A DNA stretch of 12,727 nt. It comes from UBA4877 sp002399345 (GTDB lineage: Bacteria > Bacillota > Thermoanaerobacteria > Thermoanaerobacterales > UBA4877). Under the pieces are notes generated by a model. The model was given only the letters and a program-made list of their open reading frames with translations. It was not told where the DNA came from and made no database searches. How positions within the stretch are numbered: the stretch's first letter is position 1; every line of letters starts with the position of its first letter. A program made the translations under genes and the position numbers. The DNA is taken from positions 1-12,727 of the forward strand of contig DAIORT010000019.1 of the NCBI GenBank assembly GCA_036752905.1, read 5' to 3'. Of this stretch, positions 4,015 through 10,552 are shown one piece after another.

Positions 4015-5745
4015 ATGGAAGAATACACACAGGAATGGGCTGAATATCAACGTGGAATTGATTATAAACGCAAGATAAACCTTATGGCCGAGGTAGACAG
4101 AAACGAACGTTTTGATAGAGGCAAACAGTGGGCCGGTGTAAAGAGTAATGGGCTGCCTACCCCAGTATTTAACATACTAAAAAGGGTAAGACAATTCAAA
4201 GTGGCGTCTATATTGTCTTCTCCTGTCAAAATGGTATATTCCGCTGAAGGCATATCGGATGAGGCGCAGGATCCAAGGCAAATAAGTGTAAAACAATTTG
4301 CACAGTTATTGTGTAAATACTCTGAAACCACATGGGAAAGGCTAAAACAGGATTATTTAAATAGTAAGGGATTAAAGAAAGCTTACATAAGCGGCGATTT
4401 AATCTCTTATTTTTATTGGGATGATACCGTAAGCACAGGACAGGAGGCACAGGGTGATATAAGCGAGGAACTAGTTGATAATGTGAACTATATCCCTGGT
4501 AATCCTAACAATGTTGATGTGCAGACACAGCCATATATCATATTAGCCTTCAGAAAAATGGTTAATGAAGTAAGGGCCGAGGCAAAGAAATACAAACGGC
4601 CTACTATTGATATAGAAAAAATCAGCGGTGACAGTGAAACACAAGACCAATTCGGCGATTTAGCAAAGATTGAGCTTGAAGATAGCGGAAAAACCATTGT
4701 TCTGTTGAAACTATGGAAAGAAAATGGTCATGTATTGGCAAGAAAATCAGTCAAGCAATGTATTATCAGGGATAAATGGGATACAGGGCTTACAAGATAT
4801 CCTGTGGCAATGATGAATTGGGAAGAAAGAGAAGGAAGCTGCCACGGCTTGAGCGAGGCAAGCGAAATAATACCCAATCAAATAGCTATAAATCAGTTGT
4901 TTGCACAGGCTATATTGTCAACAAAAATGACTGCGTTTCCAAAGGTACTATATGACAGGTCAAGAATAAATTCATGGGACAATGCTGTCGGCGCTGCAAT
5001 AGGCGTTGAAGGAGACATAACAAATGCTGCTGACTATATGCAGCCGGGGCAAATTTCCTATGACGTTTATAAGCTTATAGATGCAGTAATCAAATATACA
5101 AAAGAAATGTTGGGTGCAAATGAGACCGCTTTAGGCGATGACAGCATAACGAAGACTGCAAGCGGCATTATTGCCTTGCAGAAACAGACACAAGTACCAT
5201 TAAAGGATATACAGAACAGATTTTACCAATACATTGAGGATATAGGGCTGATATGGCTTGACTTTTGGATGCGCATGTATGGTGCAAGGGATATAACCAT
5301 AAAGGATAATGATATTGCAAAGGTCGTTTTGTTTAGCCCTGAAGAATATCAAGACGTGCAGTTTAAATTAAAAATAGATGTAGGTCCTAGTACTCAATGG
5401 AGCGAAGTAACGGCTATAGATACCTTAAATAGCCTATTACAGCAGGAAAGGATAACATTTATACAATATTTGCAGAGGCTGCCAAATGGCATAGTTCCAA
5501 AGACACAAGAACTAATTGAGGAAATACAGCAGCAGGATATTGATAAACAAGTGCTATATGAGCTTATGGCAAGGTATTTCGCAAGCTTACCGCCAAATGT
5601 ACAAGGGCAATTACAAAGCTTGTCACCAGAACAAATGGAAGCACAAATTAAACAAATGATTATGGGAGGCGGCAACATTGAGAATTCTGCAATGGCTCAA
5701 GGAAACAATGAGACACCAGCGCAGGTTACTGTACCAGCGGCTTAG
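4015..5745 (+). CDS. Portal protein, P22 gp1-like
   Basis: The portal forms the twelve-fold ring at one vertex through which DNA enters and leaves; it docks the terminase during packaging and later the adaptor encoded at 8355. The 576-residue protein starts with the family-typical N-terminal stretch EYTQEWAEYQRGIDYKRKI, then NERFDRGKQWAG (30-41) and the central region with NLMAEVDRN and PVFNILKRVRQ. The length is shorter than P22 gp1 (about 725), which has a long C-terminal barrel; here the C-terminus is a Gln-rich helix (about residues 520-560) and a flexible tail. ATG at 4015 follows AAGGTGGTGAGTAA. Its position after the terminases and before scaffold and coat agrees with the P22 order. 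The assignment rests on motif pattern, length and context. Confidence 0.88.
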   Translation: MEEYTQEWAEYQRGIDYKRKINLMAEVDRNERFDRGKQWAGVKSNGLPTPVFNILKRVRQFKVASILSSPVKMVYSAEGISDEAQDPRQISVKQFAQLLCKYSETTWERLKQDYLNSKGLKKAYISGDLISYFYWDDTVSTGQEAQGDISEELVDNVNYIPGNPNNVDVQTQPYIILAFRKMVNEVRAEAKKYKRPTIDIEKISGDSETQDQFGDLAKIELEDSGKTIVLLKLWKENGHVLARKSVKQCIIRDKWDTGLTRYPVAMMNWEEREGSCHGLSEASEIIPNQIAINQLFAQAILSTKMTAFPKVLYDRSRINSWDNAVGAAIGVEGDITNAADYMQPGQISYDVYKLIDAVIKYTKEMLGANETALGDDSITKTASGIIALQKQTQVPLKDIQNRFYQYIEDIGLIWLDFWMRMYGARDITIKDNDIAKVVLFSPEEYQDVQFKLKIDVGPSTQWSEVTAIDTLNSLLQQERITFIQYLQRLPNGIVPKTQELIEEIQQQDIDKQVLYELMARYFASLPPNVQGQLQSLSPEQMEAQIKQMIMGGGNIENSAMAQGNNETPAQVTVPAA

Positions 5746-5760
5746 TCAGAAGGTGACAAT

Positions 5761-5901
5761 ATGTCTTCAATGAATTTCAAAAGTAAAGATGATTATATCA
5801 AATGGTTAACATATGTGAAAATGCACAATTTAGACAAAGCAAAGGGTAACACGGCAATCAAGATAAAAGGGCAAACTCATAAAGTTAACCATAGCAAATA
5901 A
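5761..5901 (+). CDS. Small basic late protein, 46 residues
   Basis: This short gene sits 15 bp after the portal stop, with AAGGTG 5 nt before its ATG. The protein is lysine-rich (FKSKDDYIKWLTYVKMHN, then a turn KGNTAIKIKGQTHKVNH). The end pattern I-x-I-x-G-x-x-HKVxH resembles small proteins that I recall between portal and scaffold in other Firmicute phages, but I cannot name the family. A helix followed by a beta hairpin with histidines is a reasonable fold guess. The last codons and the stop lie in the 5' arm of a 13-bp hairpin. Confidence 0.65.
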   Translation: MSSMNFKSKDDYIKWLTYVKMHNLDKAKGNTAIKIKGQTHKVNHSK

Positions 5902-5930
5902 AGGCACTAAATGGTGCCTTTATTTGATTT
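5895..5930 (+). terminator. Long hairpin after the portal block, terminator-like
   Basis: CAAATAAAGGCAC (5895-5907) pairs perfectly with GTGCCTTTATTTG (5914-5926), 13 bp, with loop TAAATG. The GC core GGCAC/GTGCC is followed by a T-rich 3' arm and tail, so it could work as a Rho-independent terminator, in either direction. The stop codon of the 46-residue gene (5899-5901) lies inside the stem. The next gene, the scaffold, begins 42 bp later with no visible promoter, so read-through must occur. Confidence 0.7.
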
Positions 5931-5967
5931 GTATGGCCTACCATAGCCAGAAAGGATGAATTGAAAC

Positions 5968-6825
5968 ATGGATAATATAACAAATCCCATACCACAGGGA
6001 GAAGAACAACCGCAAGCAACACAGGTTGATACGCAGGGTAAGAACACCAATCAAGCCCAACAACCAGAAGCGACACAGACACAAGCTCAACAAGTTGATT
6101 ACGCACCATTTCTTAATGCTATAGGTGAGAAAGCAAGGTTTAACCATGAACCTGTAAAACCTGAGAGCATAGATGATGTTATAACCAATTATCAGAAAGG
6201 ACTAAATTATGATTCTATATATAACAAATATACGGAATTGCAAAATAATCCTGCTATTGGATTTGTTGATAATTTAGCAAAAATAAATGGGATGACCGTT
6301 GACCAGTATATTCAGGCGGCTAATAAGGAATTGGAACGGCAAAAGTTGAATGAGCTTGTTAGTAAAAATATTCCTCAAGAATTAGCACAGGAAATGCTGC
6401 AAAACAGGAAATTTCGTGAACAGTATCAAACAGAGCACCAACAGTTAGAAATGCAAAAAAAGAAAGAAACCGAATATCAGGAATTTTTAAAGGCATATCC
6501 TGAATTTATGGACCCGGCCAAGGCAAACGGCATACCAATGGAAGTATGGCAGATGGCTAACCAAGGGATATCACTTGTTGATGCGTACACAAGATATGAG
6601 AACCAACAGTTAAAAAATCAGTTAACAAAATTTACACAATCTCAGCAAACACAACAGAAAAATAAAGTTAATGCGGAAAGCTCGACTGGGAGTATACAAG
6701 GGCAAGAGGCTGTACCAAATGAATATATCTCAAAGGAAGAATTTGAGAAAAATAGAAACAACCAGTCATGGTTATATAACCATTACGACGCATTGAAAAA
6801 ATCAATGAATAAATGGAACGCCTAA
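5968..6825 (+). CDS. Scaffold protein, P22 gp8-like role
   Basis: The scaffold directs coat protein into a procapsid and then leaves. The 285-residue protein shows what is expected: a disordered Gln/Pro/Thr-rich N-terminus (residues 1-43), a highly charged helical middle with coiled-coil character (about 118-170, e.g. EHQQLEMQKKKETEYQEF), a Gln-rich linker (about 205-225), and a short basic C-terminal helix (DALKKSMNKWN) like the coat-binding end of P22 gp8. Sequence similarity among scaffolds is weak, so the call rests on composition and on its place between portal and coat. ATG at 5968 follows AAAGGA by about 11 nt. It lies between two terminator-like hairpins, the second of which overlaps its stop codon. 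Confidence 0.75.
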   Translation: MDNITNPIPQGEEQPQATQVDTQGKNTNQAQQPEATQTQAQQVDYAPFLNAIGEKARFNHEPVKPESIDDVITNYQKGLNYDSIYNKYTELQNNPAIGFVDNLAKINGMTVDQYIQAANKELERQKLNELVSKNIPQELAQEMLQNRKFREQYQTEHQQLEMQKKKETEYQEFLKAYPEFMDPAKANGIPMEVWQMANQGISLVDAYTRYENQQLKNQLTKFTQSQQTQQKNKVNAESSTGSIQGQEAVPNEYISKEEFEKNRNNQSWLYNHYDALKKSMNKWNA

Positions 6826-6840
6826 ACGGGGCGTTTTTTT
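6817..6840 (+). terminator. Rho-independent-type terminator at the scaffold stop
   Basis: AACGCC (6817-6822) pairs with GGCGTT (6830-6835) around a 7-nt loop that contains the scaffold stop TAA, and is followed by a run of seven Ts (6834-6840). The form is classical. The coat gene begins only 24 bp later with no promoter in between, so the hairpin must leak or be suppressed. Confidence 0.75.
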
Positions 6841-6863
6841 AATTTGCAAGAGGAGATGATTAT

Positions 6864-7697
6864 ATGTCAACACAGAATTTTATACCAGAGATATGGGCTA
6901 CAGGTATATTGAAAGAGAGAGACAGGGTTATGGTCGCAGCAAAAAACTGCAATCGTGACTATGAAGGAGAAATTAAAAAGCGTGGCGATCGTGTAAAAAT
7001 CTTGACTGTTGGGAAGGTAAGCTCTCATGACTATATAAAAGGGGAAAACATTAATGATCCGGAAGAGCTTTCGGATGAAGCTCAATGGCTTGATATTGAC
7101 CAAGCTAAATACGTCAACGTTGGTATTGATGATGTTGATAAAGCACAGGCAAACGAGAAGCTTATGACTGAAGGGCAAAGGCAGATTGGTTTAAGGATGG
7201 CTGACGATGTAGACACATATATTTATTCACTTTACGGCCAAGCAGGCAATGTTATAGATGGGCATACAACTCCTGTAACAAGTGCCAATGTTATAAACTT
7301 CCTTGCAGAAATAAGGCAAAAGTTCAAGGAAGCAGATGTTCCAAAGTCAGAAGTAATTTATCTTGAAGTTTCCCCTGCTATCTACACTAAATTTGTACTT
7401 GCAAGGATAGCAAAGGAAACACAGAACACAAAAGTGATAAACAATGGGGAAACTCCGTTACTTTACGGCATACAGATAGAAGAATCTAACAACATAGCTT
7501 TTACAGATGGAAGGCACAAATGCTTTGCAAGAACAAAAGCTGCAATTTCCTATGCATCACAGGTAACTGAAACAGTGGCATACAGGCCTGAAAAGAGATT
7601 TGCTGATGCTATAAAGTCGTTACAGGTTTGGGGTGCTAAAGTGGTAAGACCAAAGGAATTCATGGTATTTGATGCACAACCAGGAGAAGAGGCTTAG
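6864..7697 (+). CDS. Major capsid (coat) protein
   Basis: This protein builds the icosahedral shell around the scaffold. The 277 residues begin MSTQNFIPEIWATGIL, with DYEGEI at 32-37, the stretch IDQAKYVNVGIDDVD (78-92) and MADDVDTYIY (112-121), a pattern seen in coat proteins of P22-like and related Firmicute phages with the HK97 fold. At 277 residues it is much shorter than P22 gp5 (430), so the inserted I-domain of gp5 is evidently absent. The C-terminal strand region ends KVVRPKEFMVFD, followed by a short tail. ATG at 6864 follows AGAGGAGATGATTAT, a strong ribosome binding site as expected for a high-copy protein. The last codons and the stop form the 5' arm and loop of a terminator-like hairpin. 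Confidence 0.9.
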   Translation: MSTQNFIPEIWATGILKERDRVMVAAKNCNRDYEGEIKKRGDRVKILTVGKVSSHDYIKGENINDPEELSDEAQWLDIDQAKYVNVGIDDVDKAQANEKLMTEGQRQIGLRMADDVDTYIYSLYGQAGNVIDGHTTPVTSANVINFLAEIRQKFKEADVPKSEVIYLEVSPAIYTKFVLARIAKETQNTKVINNGETPLLYGIQIEESNNIAFTDGRHKCFARTKAAISYASQVTETVAYRPEKRFADAIKSLQVWGAKVVRPKEFMVFDAQPGEEA

Positions 7698-7711
7698 TCC
7701 TCTTCTCTTTT
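7684..7711 (+). terminator. Rho-independent-type terminator at the coat stop
   Basis: GAGAAGAGG (7684-7692) pairs perfectly with CCTCTTCTC (7699-7707), 9 bp, with the loop CTTAGT holding the stop TAG. A TTTTATATTT tail follows. The next gene starts 26 bp after the stem with its own strong ribosome binding site and no promoter. Confidence 0.75.
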
Positions 7712-7732
7712 ATATTTAAAAGGAGTGATATT

Positions 7733-8059
7733 ATGGCTGATATAGATAAAACAATGGCTGTTAAAAATGGCAGCGTGGTATTTACGCCAGTTGCAGGTGC
7801 AGCCTCACAAACAATACCAGTGTCAAAAGATGAACGTATGGTAATATACGTTAACAATGGTGGGTCAACTGCTATAACTGCAACTGTTAAGGCAGGCAAC
7901 GGTATATGCTCGGTACAAGGCGATTTTACTGTTAGCATTGGCGCAGGGGATATAGCGATAATTGGGCCGCTTGAATCCGCTCGTTTCGGCAACAACAGCG
8001 TGATGGAGCTTGATTTGTCGGCCACGGCAAGCATTACTGTTGGAGTAATACAACTATAG
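7733..8059 (+). CDS. Probable head decoration protein, 108 residues
   Basis: The protein is almost all predicted beta strand, rich in Val, Ile, Thr, Ala and Gly (e.g. VFTPVAGAASQTIPVSKDE, GSTAITATVKAGN), with no charged helices and no membrane segment. A small beta protein encoded just after the coat gene, with a strong ribosome binding site (AAAAGGAGTGATATT, ATG at 7733), is typical of capsid decoration or stabilising proteins that coat the shell from outside. I see no specific family motif; a minor structural protein is the alternative. Terminator-like hairpins lie on both sides of the gene, as for scaffold and coat. Confidence 0.65.
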   Translation: MADIDKTMAVKNGSVVFTPVAGAASQTIPVSKDERMVIYVNNGGSTAITATVKAGNGICSVQGDFTVSIGAGDIAIIGPLESARFGNNSVMELDLSATASITVGVIQL

Positions 8060-8089
8060 AGGGGGATTAATTTCCCCCTTTAATGGGGG
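8060..8089 (+). promoter_or_regulatory. Hairpin with an alternative pairing over the next ribosome binding site
   Basis: AGGGGGA (8060-8066) pairs with TCCCCCT (8073-8079), loop TTAATT, followed by a short TTTAA tail: a weak terminator right after the decoration stop. The same CCCCC (8074-8078) can instead pair with GGGGG at 8085-8089, which is part of the Shine-Dalgarno GGGGGTGG of the gene at 8097. The two folds exclude each other, so translation of the zinc-finger gene could depend on which forms. Confidence 0.55.
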
Positions 8090-8096
8090 TGGTAAA

Positions 8097-8348
8097 TTGA
8101 AATATATATATAAACCTAATGCTTATATTATTGACTATGAAAAGGGTAAAAAGGTGTTCCAATTTGATAAGAATGGCGAATATGTAACCAAAGATGAAAA
8201 GCTGATTAAATGGATGAAGAAAAATAAAAATTTTATAAAATGTGAAAACAACGTCGCAACCATAAAGTGTAAAAAGTGTGGTGCAGAGTTTACAAATAAA
8301 GGCGACTTTTTAGTTCATTGTAGGGAGAAACATCCTAAAAGGAAGTGA
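8097..8348 (+). CDS. Small late protein with a C-terminal C2H2 zinc finger
   Basis: The 83-residue protein has two parts. Residues 1-45 contain FQFDKNGEYVTKDEKLIKWM, the F-x-NGEY-x-T-x-D-x-x-LI pattern common in small phage proteins encoded after the capsid gene. Residues 56-79 form a textbook finger, C58-X2-C61-X12-H74-X4-H79 (KCKKCGAEF then DFLVHCREKH), followed by a basic tail PKRK. It should bind one zinc and could contact DNA or another virion protein. The start is TTG at 8097; GGGGGTGG (8085-8092) ends 4 nt before it and no better start is in range. The low-efficiency start and the hairpin over its ribosome binding site suggest low expression. Role is unknown; the position between decoration and adaptor genes suggests a head or connector function. 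Confidence 0.75.
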   Translation: MKYIYKPNAYIIDYEKGKKVFQFDKNGEYVTKDEKLIKWMKKNKNFIKCENNVATIKCKKCGAEFTNKGDFLVHCREKHPKRK

Positions 8349-8354
8349 TTGGGT

Positions 8355-8771
8355 ATGGTTACTGCACAAGATGTCTTTAATTTGACAATGAAATTAATTG
8401 GAGAAGTTGAAAGCACGGGTGCAATAAATCCAACAAATACTGATGAGTATGCTGCACAAACTCCTGCTATTTTGACTATAGGACAGATGGAGATAGCAGA
8501 AAAGGAAGGTATAGCTCCATTACCAGGGGAAATATCAAGCCTATCTGATACCTTGGTAATAAGCGATAAATCTGCATTAACTATACTACCTTATAATTTA
8601 GCTACTCATTTGCTGCTTGAAGAAAATCCTGCAATTGCTAACTTCTATAGTCAAAAATATGAAGAACTAAAGAGGGACATCCCAGCATCAGAAACTTTAA
8701 TAACTGATGTTTATCCTATTGATTGGAGCGGGGATTATTCTACTTGGAGTGATGGCGATGGCAACAATTAA
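8355..8771 (+). CDS. Head-tail adaptor, P22 gp4-like position
   Basis: This protein probably forms the ring that binds under the portal once the head is full. From the ATG at 8355 it has 138 residues, mainly helical: TAQDVFNLTMKLIGEVE, then TPAILTIGQMEIAEKEG and LPYNLATHLLLEENPAIANFYSQ, the arrangement of helices seen in gp6/gp4-type connector proteins. I prefer ATG 8355, 9 nt after AAAAGGAAG, over the in-frame TTG at 8349, which is too close. The gene overlaps the start of the hub gene by 14 bp, which suggests translational coupling. The C-terminal tail (DWSGDYSTWSDGDGNN) is acidic and probably flexible. The call rests on length, helix pattern and gene order. Confidence 0.65.
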   Translation: MVTAQDVFNLTMKLIGEVESTGAINPTNTDEYAAQTPAILTIGQMEIAEKEGIAPLPGEISSLSDTLVISDKSALTILPYNLATHLLLEENPAIANFYSQKYEELKRDIPASETLITDVYPIDWSGDYSTWSDGDGNN

Positions 8772-10542
8772 ACTTTCGAATAAAGAAGCACCTGCAACAA
8801 TCAATACGTTTTTGGGGCTTAATGAGAGCATTGAAACACAATTAAAGCTTGGCGAAAGCCCTTACATGGTAAATTTTAAGGTAACAGATATGTATAAGTT
8901 AGAAAAAAGATATGGCTATATTCAGATAATACAAAGTATAGGCTCACCAATAAGAGGCATGTGGCATGGCAAAATTAAAGAAGCATATTACTTTTTGTTT
9001 GCTTGCAATGGGCGTATTTATAAGTTTAATAACGATAACACATATACATCTATAGGCACATTAACTGACGATATTACATCATTTTTCACGTTTGGAGATA
9101 AGCTATACATTTTAAACGGCCATGAATATAAATATTGGGACGGTACAACATTTGGTGACGTCGGAGGCTATAGGCCACTAGTTGTTATAGGCACTCCTCC
9201 AACAGGTGGTGGTACAACATATGAAGAAATCAATTTGCTTAACGGGGAAAGACATCAGACATTTACGCCGACAGAAGATAAGCCTACCGAATATCAGCTT
9301 GTAGAAAAGGATATAACAAGTGTTGATTTCGTAAAGGTTAATGGCGTATTAAAGACTGCAACGACAGACTATACAGCGGATCTAGTTAATGGCAAAGTGA
9401 CGTTTACATCGACAACAGACCATAACAACCAAATACCTGACAGCATAGATATAGGGTGGACTAAAGGAAACGGAGATAGAGCACAGGTATGCAAGAATTA
9501 TCATGCTATGTTATATGGTGGCAGCAACGATACAAGGGTATTCATGTGGGGAAATCCCGATACAAAGAATAGACGCATATATACAGGATTGGCTGATGGT
9601 GTACCTTCTGCTGAATACTTTCCAGCAAATAGTTATTCAGATGTTGGTAATAGTGAATTTGCCATTACAGATATTGTACGGCAGTATGATAGACAAGTAA
9701 TTTTTAAGGAAAATGAGGCTTTCTATTCCAACATGGAAGAAACAACTGATGATACAGGGGCAACGTTGGTAACCTTCCCTGTATATCCGTTAAACAGTGA
9801 AAAGGGGAGTGTAGCACCTGTACAGGTAGTATTGAATAATCCGTTCTCCATACAAGAAGGTTTATATGAATGGATTAGTACGGCCGTAAGGGCAGAAACT
9901 AATGCAACATATAAATCCGAAAGAGTACAGTCTTCACTTGACAATGTTGGTTTAAAAAAAGCCATAACGCTTGATTACGAAAAACAAGGCGAGTATTGGC
10001 TATGTGTTGATAATACAATATGGGTATATAACTACCGTAATGATACGTGGTATAAATACGTGTTATATGATGCACCAATATGTTTTTTAAACATAGATGG
10101 TGTTTTATATTTTGGGACCAAAGATGGAAGAATATTAAAATTTGTTGATGGAGTAAGGAGCGACAATGGGCATGTAATTAAAGCCGAGTGGGATATGGGG
10201 TTTTACGACTGGGAATATGAATATTTAAACAAATACCTTAATAAAATATACATTTCACTTATGCCAAGGAGTAAATCAGGTATAAGCGTAAGATGGGATA
10301 CAAATAGAATAGGTGTTAATAGTATCCCGGTAAAAATAGGATACAATCTGCTTGACTACGATAGCATAGATTATGCTGATTGGAGCTATGACACAAGTTA
10401 CAATCCACAGCCTTTCAGGATAAAAGCAAAAGCTAAAAAATTTGTTTATTTCAAGATAATCCTTGAGAATAGCAGCTTAACTGATACTGTGACAATATTA
10501 AGCATTTCAATGATATGCAATATCGGAGGGCAAGCGAAGTGA
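8758..10542 (+). CDS. Tail hub / packaged-DNA-stabilising protein, P22 gp10-like
   Basis: The 594-residue protein is dominated by predicted beta strands with repeated short blades (e.g. ACNGRIYKFNND, GDKLYILNGHEYKYWDG, VDNTIWVYNYRNDTWYKY, IDGVLYFGTKDGRILKF), which suggests a beta-propeller-like core. The N-terminal region FLGLNESIETQLKLGESPYM (18-37) followed by KLEKRYGY is a pattern I know from large structural proteins encoded after the adaptor in Firmicute phages. By position it corresponds to gp10 of P22, which plugs the portal-adaptor ring. I chose ATG at 8758, 8 nt after GGAG (8746-8749); ATG at 8752 is only 2 nt away and the ATG at 8707 lacks a site. The start overlaps the adaptor gene by 14 bp. 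Function is inferred from context more than from motifs. Confidence 0.65.
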   Translation: MATIKLSNKEAPATINTFLGLNESIETQLKLGESPYMVNFKVTDMYKLEKRYGYIQIIQSIGSPIRGMWHGKIKEAYYFLFACNGRIYKFNNDNTYTSIGTLTDDITSFFTFGDKLYILNGHEYKYWDGTTFGDVGGYRPLVVIGTPPTGGGTTYEEINLLNGERHQTFTPTEDKPTEYQLVEKDITSVDFVKVNGVLKTATTDYTADLVNGKVTFTSTTDHNNQIPDSIDIGWTKGNGDRAQVCKNYHAMLYGGSNDTRVFMWGNPDTKNRRIYTGLADGVPSAEYFPANSYSDVGNSEFAITDIVRQYDRQVIFKENEAFYSNMEETTDDTGATLVTFPVYPLNSEKGSVAPVQVVLNNPFSIQEGLYEWISTAVRAETNATYKSERVQSSLDNVGLKKAITLDYEKQGEYWLCVDNTIWVYNYRNDTWYKYVLYDAPICFLNIDGVLYFGTKDGRILKFVDGVRSDNGHVIKAEWDMGFYDWEYEYLNKYLNKIYISLMPRSKSGISVRWDTNRIGVNSIPVKIGYNLLDYDSIDYADWSYDTSYNPQPFRIKAKAKKFVYFKIILENSSLTDTVTILSISMICNIGGQAK

Positions 10543-10552
10543 GGTGTTATAA

